The notes beneath the pieces were generated by a model. That model saw nothing but the letters and a program-made list of their open reading frames with translations, was not told where the DNA came from and searched no databases. A program made the position numbers and the translations under genes. Of a DNA stretch of 64,000 bases, positions 8,051-16,209 are shown piece by piece. The DNA is from Hyphococcus sp. (lineage in GTDB: Bacteria; Pseudomonadota; Alphaproteobacteria; Caulobacterales; Parvularculaceae). Positions within the stretch are counted from its first letter, which is position 1, and the number at the start of each line of letters is the position of its first letter. The stretch covers positions 1-64,000 of the forward strand of contig JANQON010000011.1 in NCBI GenBank assembly GCA_028289605.1, given 5' to 3'.

Positions 8051-8779
8051 GTGGCTCAAACTCGAACCGCTCTCGTCACCGGCGGCGTTCAAGGGCTAGG
8101 CGCGGCGGCGGCGCAGGCTTTGTCAAAACGCGGCGTCACCGTGGCGGTGAGCAGCCGCGTTAGAAAAGATGAGGCTGCAGCCTTTTCCGAACAGAACGGC
8201 TTTGCATATTTTTCGTGGGATGTCAGCGATAACGCAGCTTGCGAAAAAGGAGTCGCGGACGTTGAGGCGAAGCTTGGTCCGCTCGACATATTGGTCAACA
8301 ACGCCGGCGTCACCCGCGACGCCATGTTTCATAAGATGACTTATGACGAGTGGCGGGCGGTCATCTGCGTCGATCTCGATTCCATGTTCAATATGTGCAG
8401 ACCGGTCATTTCCGGCATGCGACATCGCGGATTTGGACGGATCATAAACATCTCTTCCGTCAATGGCCTGAAGGGTCAGGCGGGGCAAACAAACTACTGC
8501 GCTGCAAAAGCCGGGGTTATCGGCTTTACCAAAGCGCTGGCGCTGGAAAACGCCGCGAAGGGAATCACGGTGAACGCCATTGCCCCAGGATACTGCGACA
8601 CGCCCATGGTCGCCGCAGTCCCTAACGACATCCTTCAACAAATTGTCACAACCATCCCGGCCGGTCGGCTCGGACGCCCCGGCGATATTGGACGCGTGGT
8701 GACTTTTCTGGCGAGCGACAACGCCGACTTCATCACCGGCGCGACATTGTCAGTCAATGGCGGCATGTATCTGAGTTGA
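8051..8779 (+). CDS. phaB: Acetoacetyl-CoA reductase (SDR family)
   Basis: A 242-residue short-chain dehydrogenase that would reduce acetoacetyl-CoA to (R)-3-hydroxybutyryl-CoA with NADPH, the second step of polyhydroxybutyrate synthesis. It has the cofactor motif TGGVQGLGAA, the NNAG motif, catalytic Ser in ISSVNG and YxxxK in YCAAKAG, and PhaB-type features such as TRDAMFHKMTYDEW and VNGLKGQAGQTNY. The close relative FabG cannot be fully ruled out. The start is GTG at 8051. No phaA or phaC is in the window. An FNR-type site lies upstream. Confidence 0.88.
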   Translation: MAQTRTALVTGGVQGLGAAAAQALSKRGVTVAVSSRVRKDEAAAFSEQNGFAYFSWDVSDNAACEKGVADVEAKLGPLDILVNNAGVTRDAMFHKMTYDEWRAVICVDLDSMFNMCRPVISGMRHRGFGRIINISSVNGLKGQAGQTNYCAAKAGVIGFTKALALENAAKGITVNAIAPGYCDTPMVAAVPNDILQQIVTTIPAGRLGRPGDIGRVVTFLASDNADFITGATLSVNGGMYLS

Positions 8780-8918
8780 GGCCGACCAAGGCGTCGATCG
8801 ACCCTGCGTCGGCAAAGGACGGATGGCCCACGAGAAGGACGGACACAATCAATTCACCGTACAGCGCCGGAATAACCCGTTTGAACTTGGCGCGGACAGG
8901 GACGGCCGGGCGATTATC

Positions 8919-9413
8919 CTAGTCGCCAATCTCGAATCTTAAAATCACATGAGCAACATTGTCGCCGGATCGCGGCGCCACGCATCGCGGCTCCAAAGCG
9001 AATTGTTGCTTCCGCCCTCCGACTAGCGCTCCATCCTTCAATCCATACTGTTCAATCGCTGCAGCGGTCGCTGACGAATACACGCCCTTTACCGCGCCGC
9101 GCGCAGGCTCCGCAGATTCCTCACTTTTCAGGTGCAGCACTGTCCAACACGCAAAATCATCTGACGTCGTTCCGCGGCCCTCCTGCACTTCGCGTACATA
9201 CCCAGCATACCTCTTGAGCCCGTCTGGAACATCGCGCGGCGTATAATCACAGCGAAGAAAGCGATCCGTTCCCGCAATAAGGCGAATATCGCCGGCAATT
9301 TCGCAGTCGAGCGCCCCGAGCGTTTCGAAACTTTCATAAAGCTGCGACTCATCTGCAAAAGCCGCGCTTGCGATACCGCCAACTGCAACACAGATGACAA
9401 TAAGTTTCTTCAT
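8919..9413 (-). CDS. DUF992 family secreted protein
   Basis: A 164-residue protein with a signal peptide (MKKLIVICVAVGGIASAAFA, cleavage likely after AFA). The mature part has the DUF992 pattern: a Cys in GALDCEIAGDIRLI, then FLRCDYTP, then a long segment with WTVLHLK and a final strand block. Function is unknown in the family. The ATG at 9411-9413 has a GGAGGG ribosome-binding site; the frame is open further upstream but without one. Two FNR-type boxes lie in the gap shared with the divergent CBS gene. Confidence 0.83.
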   Translation of the reverse strand: MKKLIVICVAVGGIASAAFADESQLYESFETLGALDCEIAGDIRLIAGTDRFLRCDYTPRDVPDGLKRYAGYVREVQEGRGTTSDDFACWTVLHLKSEESAEPARGAVKGVYSSATAAAIEQYGLKDGALVGGRKQQFALEPRCVAPRSGDNVAHVILRFEIGD

Positions 9414-9475
9414 GGCGCCCTCCAAGCCTTTTGCCCACTTAACAAAACGCATAAGTCGACGGTCGCTACGGATCA

Positions 9476-9489
9476 TTGACGAAAATCAA
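9476..9489. promoter_or_regulatory. FNR/DNR-type box TTGACGAAAATCAA
   Basis: TTGAC-N4-ATCAA, one change from consensus, in the DUF992/CBS divergent region and about 69 bases upstream of the DUF992 start. A distance of this kind would suit activation of the DUF992 gene. Confidence 0.65.
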
Positions 9490-9554
9490 CGACAGGACTC
9501 GGGCTGACGGAAAAAGCCTCAGTCAAACTCTTCTCTTGTTCAACGTCTTTGCTG

Positions 9555-9568
9555 TTGACAGAGATCAA
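9555..9568. promoter_or_regulatory. FNR/DNR-type box TTGACAGAGATCAA
   Basis: A second TTGAC-N4-ATCAA site in the same intergenic region, centred about 130 bases before the CBS-pair gene start. With two sites 79 bases apart, each promoter could have its own. Confidence 0.65.
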
Positions 9569-9691
9569 CGTGAAACTGTTGTTCGCTCCGTATATTGCAT
9601 CTGTTCAATCGGTCAAACCTCAGCCCCCAAGATCTCAAACCATGGCGGCTAAGGATGATTGCAGTCATGAGCATTCCAAAGGAGAGAAGCA

Positions 9692-10108
9692 ATGAAGGTG
9701 AAAGATGCCATGCACAAAAAAGCGGAATGGCGCGAACCATCGACGCCGCTTTCAGAAATTGCAGATCTGATGCGGAGCGAAGACATCGGTTCCGTTCCCA
9801 TAGGGGAGAATGACAAGCTTGTGGGAATGGTGACAGATCGCGACATCGCCATCCGCGCGTTTACGGATAGCGGCGATATTTCCCAAAAAACCGCAAAAGA
9901 CGTTATGTCGAAAGGCGTGACTTTCTGCCGAGAAGGCGACGACGTCGACGACGCCGTCCAGCTGATGGAAGAAAGGCAGCTCCGTCGGTTGCCTGTCATT
10001 AATGAGAAAAAGCGCCTTGTCGGGATCTTGAGCCTTGGCGACATTTCTCACGCTGCGAGCCAAACAAAGTCCGGCGAACTGTTGCGAGCGGTCTCCGCTC
10101 ACCACTGA
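9692..10108 (+). CDS. CBS-domain pair protein
   Basis: A 138-residue stand-alone protein made of two CBS motifs in tandem (Bateman module). The first spans about residues 1-60 with MKVKDAMHK, GSVPIGENDKLVGMVTDRDI; the second about 65-130 with VMSKGVTFCREGDDVDDAVQLM, RRLPVINEKKRLVGILSLGDI. Such modules bind adenine nucleotides or NAD-type ligands and sense energy status. Stand-alone CBS-pair proteins of this type are common in anaerobically induced gene sets. AGGAGAGAAGCA precedes the ATG. Confidence 0.93.
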   Translation: MKVKDAMHKKAEWREPSTPLSEIADLMRSEDIGSVPIGENDKLVGMVTDRDIAIRAFTDSGDISQKTAKDVMSKGVTFCREGDDVDDAVQLMEERQLRRLPVINEKKRLVGILSLGDISHAASQTKSGELLRAVSAHH

Positions 10109-10137
10109 CGTTTGACGTATTTGAAAGTCCGAGCGCC

Positions 10138-10671
10138 ATGCACGTCAATGAAGTCCCACAGTATGATGCGAGCGATAACCCAACGAACTGTTGCCCGCGC
10201 TTTCAACCGAAGGTCTGGGATGATCGGGAACTGCATTTTCGAGATAAGCGGTTCGTCAAGGCCACGACGAAAAGCGTGATGCATGTTCCCCTTAACATGG
10301 GCGCAGTCTTCAGCAAGACCTTCCTCGCGATTACCGACGCCGGCGCCGACGACCCTGAAAACGTATTGGTCATGAGCCGCGATGCCTCACCCTGGAGAGG
10401 AGAACACCTATTTGCCGTCGCGAAGGACGTGCCCGGTGAAGATATGGTGCTCTTGTCCGGTGATTTTCGAACAAAAGTCTTTGAGGGACCCTATAAGCAA
10501 GCCGGCGAGTGGCGCAAACAACTGTTGGAAAGCGTTAGCGCCGATCAAGACAATCCGCCCGACGTCTATTTCTTCTATACGACGTGCCCAAAATGCGCGA
10601 GACACTACGGCAAAAACTATGTTGTCGGAATTGTTCAGGATCACTCGAGCGCAAAGAAAGGAACGAGTTAA
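10138..10671 (+). CDS. Conserved-looking protein of unknown function with a C-x2-C motif
   Basis: A 177-residue soluble protein that I do not recognise with certainty. It opens with a CCPRF motif near residue 18 and has TTCPKCARHYGKNYVVGIVQ near the C-terminus, so the Cys residues could bind a metal. The middle has the repeated pattern of beta-strands typical of small alpha/beta proteins (ENVLVMSRDASPWRGEHLFAV). It starts 29 bases after the CBS gene on the same strand and is probably co-transcribed. Function is unknown. Confidence 0.65.
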   Translation: MHVNEVPQYDASDNPTNCCPRFQPKVWDDRELHFRDKRFVKATTKSVMHVPLNMGAVFSKTFLAITDAGADDPENVLVMSRDASPWRGEHLFAVAKDVPGEDMVLLSGDFRTKVFEGPYKQAGEWRKQLLESVSADQDNPPDVYFFYTTCPKCARHYGKNYVVGIVQDHSSAKKGTS

Positions 10672-10684
10672 CCCTTAATGCGCG

Positions 10685-11311
10685 TTAGTGTTGATCATCG
10701 CGGTCGGCGCTCTCTTCGCGCAACGATTCACGATGGCGCTTATACATCGCATCCACGTTATCTGCCTCGCCATAGTCGGAAAACTCTAGATACCGGCTAT
10801 GCGCATTTTTAACTCGCACAGCGTGCTTGATTGGGCACCAATATCGCTCTGTCCGGCTTGCTATTTCACTGACATACCCAAGTACGCCATTGGCGTATCC
10901 GCAGTAGACGCAATTCAGTTTTTGGATCCAGTTTAGATAAGCGAGACGATGGCGGTCGATCACGACATACGCTTTTCGTGACACAACCGGGATGCGCCAT
11001 AGCCGGAAAGCGACATTCTGATAAAGCGTGGCGACGATATCCAGCGCTGCTAGCGGCAACACAACCGCGTAAATGAACGGCGCTGCGATAAGGTTGCGCA
11101 AATAGGCGTCTGCGAGCGACCGAAGCGCGCTTTTTTTTATCGCGCGATGGGCTTCCAACGCCTCTCGCTCGAAAATCGCTTTGCCCTTTTGCAGGCGGTA
11201 GCGCAACGCCGCACGTCGTTTTTCCAGCGCGCGCTCGACCTCATCCTCGATCCTATCAAACCTTTCGCGCAGGTTTTGAAAGCGTTCGTCCATCCCTTTC
11301 TCCTCTCCCAT
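10685..11311 (-). CDS. Conserved-looking membrane-associated protein with CVYCGYANG motif
   Basis: A 208-residue protein. Residues about 8-75 are a highly charged helix likely to form a coiled coil (RERFDRIEDEVERALEK). A hydrophobic stretch follows (LIAAPFIYAVVLPLAALDIVATLYQ), then a conserved-looking block with LNWIQKLNCVYCGYANGVLGY and RYWCPIKHA, which has three Cys and a His that could form a metal or redox site. The C-terminal tail is charged and His/Asp rich. A second ATG at 11293 has a stronger ribosome-binding site (GAGGAG), so the true start may be there. It lies just downstream of lon on the same strand. Function is unknown. Confidence 0.72.
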   Translation of the reverse strand: MGEEKGMDERFQNLRERFDRIEDEVERALEKRRAALRYRLQKGKAIFEREALEAHRAIKKSALRSLADAYLRNLIAAPFIYAVVLPLAALDIVATLYQNVAFRLWRIPVVSRKAYVVIDRHRLAYLNWIQKLNCVYCGYANGVLGYVSEIASRTERYWCPIKHAVRVKNAHSRYLEFSDYGEADNVDAMYKRHRESLREESADRDDQH

Positions 11312-11373
11312 TAATCTCCAAAGACGACGCTTTTGACGCCCTTGCGCCGCAACGCATCAAGGAACGGAGGCCT

Positions 11374-13797
11374 TCAACAGTCTTTGAGCGCCGCTTCCAG
11401 CGCATCATCGACGGTGTCAAGCCATTCAAACGCGAGTTCGTTGCGCGCGCTCTCTGGAATGTCCTCGAAGTCTTTTCTGTTCTTTGCGGGGAGTAAAACG
11501 GTTTTGACGCCGGCGCGCGCCGCGGCTGTGACTTTTTCCTTGACGCCGCCGACCGGCAGGACGAGTCCGCGAAGACTGATCTCGCCGGTCATCGCCGTAT
11601 CGCTCCGCACGCATCGGTTTGTCAAAAGCGAAGCGAGCGCGACAAACATGGCGACGCCCGCGCTGGGTCCGTCTTTTGGGATGGCGCCGGCGGGCACATG
11701 CACATGAATATCGCTGCGCTCAAACAGGTCGGCGTCGATGTCGAGCGCGCCCGCGCGACTTTTCAAAAGCGTTAGCGCCGCCCGAACGCTTTCCTTCATC
11801 ACCTCGCCGAGTTGACCGGTCAATACTAGCTTCCCGCTCCCGCGCGACCGGGCCGCCTCTATGAACAGAACATCGCCGCCTACAGGCGTCCAGGCGAGTC
11901 CTGTCGCAACGCCGGCGAGACTGGTGCGTAAGGCGATTTCGTCTTCGAACCTTGCTGGCCCGAGAATTTCGGCGAGATCATTTCGGTCTACTGTGAGACG
12001 CGTCTCGCCCTTTTCCGCGGCTTGGACGGCGACATGGCGCATCACCGCCCCGATCACGCGCTCCAAATTCCTGACGCCCGCTTCCCGCGTATAATCGCGG
12101 ATGACGCCCATAATTGCATCGTCGGTCAGTCGGCATTGCGCATCGGTCAGTCCGTTGGCGTCGAGCTGACGTTCAATTAGATACCGTTTCGCAATCTGCA
12201 GTTTTTCGTCATCGGTGTATCCCGGCAACTCGATGACTTCCATGCGATCGCGAAGCGGTCCGGGGATGGCTTCCAGAACATTCGCCGTAGCAATGAAGAC
12301 AACTCTGCTTAGATCGAACGGTACGGCAAGATAATTATCTCTGAATATTGCATTTTGCTCGGGATCCAAAACTTCGAGCAGCGCTGAAGCAGGGTCACCC
12401 CGGACGCTGGCGCTGAGTTTGTCCACTTCATCCAGCATCATCACGCAATCGCGCGCGCCGGTTCTGCGGATCGTTTCGATTATATTGCCCGGCAAGGCGC
12501 CGACATAGGTCATGCGATGACCCCGAATCTCCGCTTCGTCATGGACGCCGCCAAGACTGAGGCGGGCGAATTCCCGTCCCATAGCGCGCGCGATGCTGCG
12601 GCCGAGAGACGTCTTGCCGACGCCTGGCGGCCCTGAAAGGCACAGGATCGGACTCTTTCCGTCTGGTTTGAGCTTTCGAACGGCGAGAAACTCGAGTATG
12701 CGTTTTTTGACTTTTTCAAGCCCGAAATGGTCCTCGTCGAGGATTTGGCGCGCTTTTTCGATCGCAATCGGTTTGTCTTCAGGCGGCGCCCAGGGCAGTT
12801 CTGTCAGCGTCTCCAAATATGTTCGCAGCATACCGTACTCTGACGAAATGTCCGGAAGGCGTTGCAGCCGCGCAAGATCTTTACTGGCTTTTTTTGAGGT
12901 CTCCTCGGGCATGTCAGCAGCCTCGATCCGTTCTTTGAGCGCGGCGATTTCTTCAGCCGCGCCGTTCTCTTCCCCGAGCTCTTGTTGAATCGCGCGCAGC
13001 TGCTGACGAAGAACGTGATCACGTTGCTGTTTCGATAGCGTCTCCTGGGTCTGCTTACCGATGTCATGGGTCAGCTTAAGGACCTCGATGCGGTAGTTGA
13101 CGAATTTCAATACCCGGTCCAACCGCGCTTTGAGATCGACCGTCTCGAGGACATCCTGCTTTTCGCCAGATTCAAGGTCGGTGAGATAAGCGACCAGATC
13201 GGCCAGTTGTCCGGGCGATTCCATGTTCATCACTGTCATGACGAGCGCCTCCGGCGCACCGGCGACATATTTGAGCACCGTCAACGCCCGCTCTTTCAGC
13301 GTTGCGAAACGCGCATCGATTTCCGGCGATTTTTCGGGCGTTTCTTTGACGATTTCAAAGCGGGCGGCCAGGAATGGGTAATCCGGCGCATAGTCTTTGA
13401 GCACAACGCGGTCACGTCCCGCGCACACGACGTGGTGGGCGCCTTCCTCCGAGACGACATATTGTTGGATCTCGGCGATCGCGCCCATTTCAAACAAGTC
13501 TTCCGGCGACGGCGCGTCGGTATCCGCTTCACGCTGCATGACCACCGCCAGCGGGCGTTTGGCGCTTGCGGCCGCCTTTGCTGCGGCGATGCTTTCCGGC
13601 CGCCCGACCACGATCGGCGCGGTGACCCCGGGAAAGAGCACCATGCGTCGTACAGGCAATACAATAATCAAGTCGCCAGGCAGATCGCGGGCGACCTCTT
13701 CGATCGCGACCGTGTCGGCCGCAACCGACGATCGATCGCCAGGCGTTTCGCCGGGCGAGTGGTTTTTCAATCCGAGTTGATCTGCAATATCCGTCAT
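11374..13797 (-). CDS. lon: ATP-dependent protease Lon
   Basis: A LonA-type AAA+ serine protease of 807 residues, close to the usual family length, which degrades damaged and regulatory proteins in the cytoplasm. Domains in order: N-terminal LonN substrate domain (about residues 40-240), a long helical region, the ATPase domain with Walker A GPPGVGKTS (about 389-397) and Walker B VMMLDEVDK, and the peptidase domain with catalytic Ser in KDGPSAGVAM and Lys in VGGVKEKVTAA. I place the start at the ATG 13795-13797, preceded by GAGGA; an ATG ten codons upstream is also in frame. The two FNR-type boxes upstream face osmC and could also affect lon. Confidence 0.96.
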   Translation of the reverse strand: MTDIADQLGLKNHSPGETPGDRSSVAADTVAIEEVARDLPGDLIIVLPVRRMVLFPGVTAPIVVGRPESIAAAKAAASAKRPLAVVMQREADTDAPSPEDLFEMGAIAEIQQYVVSEEGAHHVVCAGRDRVVLKDYAPDYPFLAARFEIVKETPEKSPEIDARFATLKERALTVLKYVAGAPEALVMTVMNMESPGQLADLVAYLTDLESGEKQDVLETVDLKARLDRVLKFVNYRIEVLKLTHDIGKQTQETLSKQQRDHVLRQQLRAIQQELGEENGAAEEIAALKERIEAADMPEETSKKASKDLARLQRLPDISSEYGMLRTYLETLTELPWAPPEDKPIAIEKARQILDEDHFGLEKVKKRILEFLAVRKLKPDGKSPILCLSGPPGVGKTSLGRSIARAMGREFARLSLGGVHDEAEIRGHRMTYVGALPGNIIETIRRTGARDCVMMLDEVDKLSASVRGDPASALLEVLDPEQNAIFRDNYLAVPFDLSRVVFIATANVLEAIPGPLRDRMEVIELPGYTDDEKLQIAKRYLIERQLDANGLTDAQCRLTDDAIMGVIRDYTREAGVRNLERVIGAVMRHVAVQAAEKGETRLTVDRNDLAEILGPARFEDEIALRTSLAGVATGLAWTPVGGDVLFIEAARSRGSGKLVLTGQLGEVMKESVRAALTLLKSRAGALDIDADLFERSDIHVHVPAGAIPKDGPSAGVAMFVALASLLTNRCVRSDTAMTGEISLRGLVLPVGGVKEKVTAAARAGVKTVLLPAKNRKDFEDIPESARNELAFEWLDTVDDALEAALKDC

Positions 13798-13908
13798 TGA
13801 TACGTCCTCAGCCGCGGGCGCTCCCATTTAATGTTGAACCGGCGACGGCTGATGCGACGCCGCCTCGCCGATCGCCGCAAATATTGCTCAGAGGCTAGAC
13901 GTCGCGCA

Positions 13909-13922
13909 TTGACGCGGGTCAA
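13909..13922. promoter_or_regulatory. FNR/DNR-type dyad TTGACGCGGGTCAA
   Basis: A perfect 5-bp dyad TTGAC-N4-GTCAA in the lon/osmC divergent region. It lies 19 bases from a second site of the same kind, so the two are about two helical turns apart and on the same DNA face. Confidence 0.55.
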
Positions 13923-13927
13923 GCGGT

Positions 13928-13941
13928 TTGACGCCGATCAA
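13928..13941. promoter_or_regulatory. FNR/DNR-type box TTGACGCCGATCAA
   Basis: TTGAC-N4-ATCAA centred about 63 bases before the osmC start codon, a distance that fits activation from a -41.5 position with a short leader. It is the closer of two tandem sites. Confidence 0.65.
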
Positions 13942-13997
13942 TGCGCGTTTTGGGACGCAGGTTCAGATTGTTGGCGAGGTTTTTTTTGGAGGAGATC

Positions 13998-14417
13998 ATG
14001 AGCGCGGTGCGTGTCAGCTACTCGGGCGATAAAACCTGTTTGGCCCGGGACGCGAAATCGGGAAAGCAAATTGTGTCCGACTGTTCGATGACGAAAGGAA
14101 AGGAATTCGGCCCGGAGAGCCTCGTCGCGGCCGGACTCGGGTCATGTATGTTAATCACCATGTCGTCTTATGCAGAGCGGCACGGTTTGGACGTTACAGG
14201 CGCGCAAACCGATGTCGCCGCGTCGCTCGGGGGCAAGCCTGGCATGCGGATCACAAAATTCGATATTACCGTTCGGGTGCCGAGAAGCTTTACTGATGAT
14301 GAAATGGGACGCCTGACAACGGCGGCGAACACCTGCCCTATCAAAAACAGTTTTGGTTCAGAGACTGAAATTTCGACGCATTTTGAATTCGGCGACAAGT
14401 GTTTCGCAGCGGCGTAA
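13998..14417 (+). CDS. OsmC family protein
   Basis: A 139-residue OsmC-fold protein. OsmC/Ohr proteins are thiol peroxidases, although many relatives are uncharacterised. Two Cys that could be the redox pair occur in GLGSCMLITMSSYAE and in ANTCPIKNS, in the usual positions. It resembles the OsmC-like subgroup more than Ohr. The ATG at 13998 has an excellent GGAGGAG site; an ATG 57 bases upstream is in frame but would place the FNR-type box inside the gene. Expression under low oxygen is inferred from the two upstream boxes. Confidence 0.88.
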   Translation: MSAVRVSYSGDKTCLARDAKSGKQIVSDCSMTKGKEFGPESLVAAGLGSCMLITMSSYAERHGLDVTGAQTDVAASLGGKPGMRITKFDITVRVPRSFTDDEMGRLTTAANTCPIKNSFGSETEISTHFEFGDKCFAAA

Positions 14418-14444
14418 CAGCCGCACGGCATTGCGGAGCCTGAG

Positions 14445-14795
14445 ATGAGGCAGCCAACGCCAACCGTTGACAACTATATCGCAGCTAGATCGCCGGCGGT
14501 TGCGGCCTTGCTGAAAGATCTAAAAGGGATTGTCCAAAAAGCGCTTCCCACAGCGCGATCAGAGATTAAATGGGGCGCCCCCGTGTTCATCAGCGCGCAA
14601 GGACATCCGGTAATCTACCTTTATGGCGGCAAAGATCATGCAAACATCGGATTCATCCAAGGGATCGACCTGGATGATCCCAATCACATGCTCGAAGGAA
14701 AGGGGAAAGCCGGCCGTCATGTCAAAGTCTTTCCGGGCGAAGCTGTTCCACGAAGCGCCTTGAAGGCGCTTATTGAGCAATGCGCCGATCAATAG
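14445..14795 (+). CDS. DUF1801 domain protein
   Basis: A 116-residue protein of the DUF1801 (YdhG-like) fold. Typical features are the N-terminal helix with VDNYIAARSPAVAALL, EIKWGAPVF in the first strand, and the strand pair VIYLYGGKDHANIGFIQG, followed by HVKVF and a C-terminal helix. The function of the family is not established; some members resemble the frataxin/CyaY fold. It follows osmC by 27 bases on the same strand and probably shares its transcript. Confidence 0.85.
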   Translation: MRQPTPTVDNYIAARSPAVAALLKDLKGIVQKALPTARSEIKWGAPVFISAQGHPVIYLYGGKDHANIGFIQGIDLDDPNHMLEGKGKAGRHVKVFPGEAVPRSALKALIEQCADQ

Positions 14796-14836
14796 GTGTC
14801 GCATGCATGACAGGGGCCCGGCGCCTGGTCTCACAT

Positions 14837-15649
14837 TCAGAGCGCCGCAATCTTGATCCTGCCCGTGTCGCCGGACGTGCGCCAGATCGATCCTTCCGGT
14901 ATCTCATTCCAGTTTTCATGCGTGATCGGTTCTGACGCTACGACCACGGCGCGATATGATTTCTTTTTGTCATGATGTACGTGCGGAAAGCCGCAAATTT
15001 CGCAATCATATACGCCGCTTCTCTCAATGTAGTAGAGCGTCCGCCCCAACCGCGACCCAACCATTCTCCTGCCGTCGGTCACGATCAGATTGAGTCCGAT
15101 TTCAACACGTTCGTCGATTTCACGAACCCAATCGCGCGTATTCGCAATGACCGTACGCAGCGCACGATCCATGTCATCGTCGCCGGCGCGCTCATACACC
15201 GAAAGCCAATAGTAAAAAAGGTGCTCACTGTCGGTTTCGCCTTTGATCTCTTTACGGTGCGTTTCATCAATTTCCGCAAGCAGTTTTTCCTTGACGATAG
15301 CGAAATGGGGCGCAGTTCCGTTGTGAGCGAAGGCCCAATCTCCAAAGGAAAACGGATGTGTATTTTTGATATGCGCGCCGCCCACTGTCGCCCGACGCAC
15401 ATGCGCGAGGACGACATCGGTATAGATGCGCGCAGCAGCGCGTTCGAAGTGCTCGCCATGATGCGCCGCCCAGGCCTGGCGTTCCACATGCGGCGTTTCG
15501 TTTTCATAGGTCGCAACGCCCCAGCCGTGACCATGGGCCATTCCGGTTAGGTCCCGCTTTGACTGGGTCATCAACGCGTTTTGCGCATGAACCAATGTGC
15601 ACTCCACCTTAGTTGGTTCGGTCGCGCAGAATCCATAAAGACGGCACAT
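14837..15649 (-). CDS. Class II glutamine amidotransferase, YafJ-like
   Basis: A 270-residue Ntn-hydrolase fold protein. After removal of Met1 the N-terminal residue is Cys2 (MCRLYGF), the usual nucleophile of class II glutamine amidotransferases. Further family features are GHGWGVATYE, VVLAHVRRATVGG, NTHPFSFGDWAFAHNGT and EPITHENWNEIPEGS near the C-terminus. It is a stand-alone domain like YafJ and EgtC. The physiological substrate is unknown. It is divergent from the hemerythrin/hydrogenase operon, with an FNR-type site in the 68-base gap. Confidence 0.9.
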   Translation of the reverse strand: MCRLYGFCATEPTKVECTLVHAQNALMTQSKRDLTGMAHGHGWGVATYENETPHVERQAWAAHHGEHFERAAARIYTDVVLAHVRRATVGGAHIKNTHPFSFGDWAFAHNGTAPHFAIVKEKLLAEIDETHRKEIKGETDSEHLFYYWLSVYERAGDDDMDRALRTVIANTRDWVREIDERVEIGLNLIVTDGRRMVGSRLGRTLYYIERSGVYDCEICGFPHVHHDKKKSYRAVVVASEPITHENWNEIPEGSIWRTSGDTGRIKIAAL

Positions 15650-15651
15650 GA

Positions 15652-15665
15652 TTGATTCAGATCAT
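15652..15665. promoter_or_regulatory. FNR/DNR-type box TTGATTCAGATCAT
   Basis: TTGAT-N4-ATCAT differs from the consensus only in the last base. It lies about 60 bases before the first gene of the hemerythrin/hydrogenase operon and is the likely low-oxygen control point of that operon. It also overlaps the upstream region of the amidotransferase gene. Confidence 0.6.
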
Positions 15666-15717
15666 GGTGTTGGCGTGTTGGATTTCCAATCATTCCGCAT
15701 GGTAGTCCGCGGAGCAT

Positions 15718-16209
15718 ATGATGCAGATCAAGGAAAAGCTCTTTGAAGCCTTCAGGGAAGATCACGCTCAGCTAGGCCGTGGGCTCTATGACTTGAGGAC
15801 CAAGCTTGCGGCCGGCGATGTTGACGGCGCGCGCGGCGCCGCATCGCAACTGGATCGGACTGCTGGAGCGCATATCGCATTCGAGGAATCAGAGTTTTAC
15901 CCGGCGCTCGAACCGTTTCTGTCCAAAGTAGAAGTCGGCGCCATGTATCAGAAACACGCCGACGGTCTTTTGCTGATCAACGAGATCCTCAGCAGCCCTG
16001 AGGGCGCGCCTCTTCCAGATACGATGGAATTGATTGGGCGGGTTGACGCGCTCGAAGAACATGTCGCCGAATGCGGAGAGTTATTTGGCGCCATGGGCGG
16101 TCTCAACGAAGATGAGTTGCGCCATTTATGGCGACGGCTGCAATTCTGGCGGCGCAAGGCGCCGAGTTGGCGCGACTTTGCGGGGCCGACTCCGATTCCC
16201 GCCTTGTGA
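15718..16209 (+). CDS. Hemerythrin HHE-domain protein
   Basis: A 163-residue four-helix protein of the hemerythrin-like HHE family, which binds a di-iron centre for O2, NO or iron handling. Candidate ligands are His16 (REDHAQL), His and Glu in HIAFEESEFYPAL, His in YQKHADGL and His/Glu in LEEHVAECGELFG. It is the first gene of the group 3b hydrogenase operon and directly follows an FNR-type box. It overlaps the start of the ATP-grasp gene by four bases if that gene starts at GTG 16206. It may protect the hydrogenase from oxygen or NO, but this is inference from position. Confidence 0.85.
   Translation: MMQIKEKLFEAFREDHAQLGRGLYDLRTKLAAGDVDGARGAASQLDRTAGAHIAFEESEFYPALEPFLSKVEVGAMYQKHADGLLLINEILSSPEGAPLPDTMELIGRVDALEEHVAECGELFGAMGGLNEDELRHLWRRLQFWRRKAPSWRDFAGPTPIPAL

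Noticed and set aside
13066-13800. Long open frame (244 residues) on the plus strand opposite lon
   Set aside because: Antisense to a clear Lon coding region, His/Arg/Asp-rich composition with no domain, and no ribosome-binding site.
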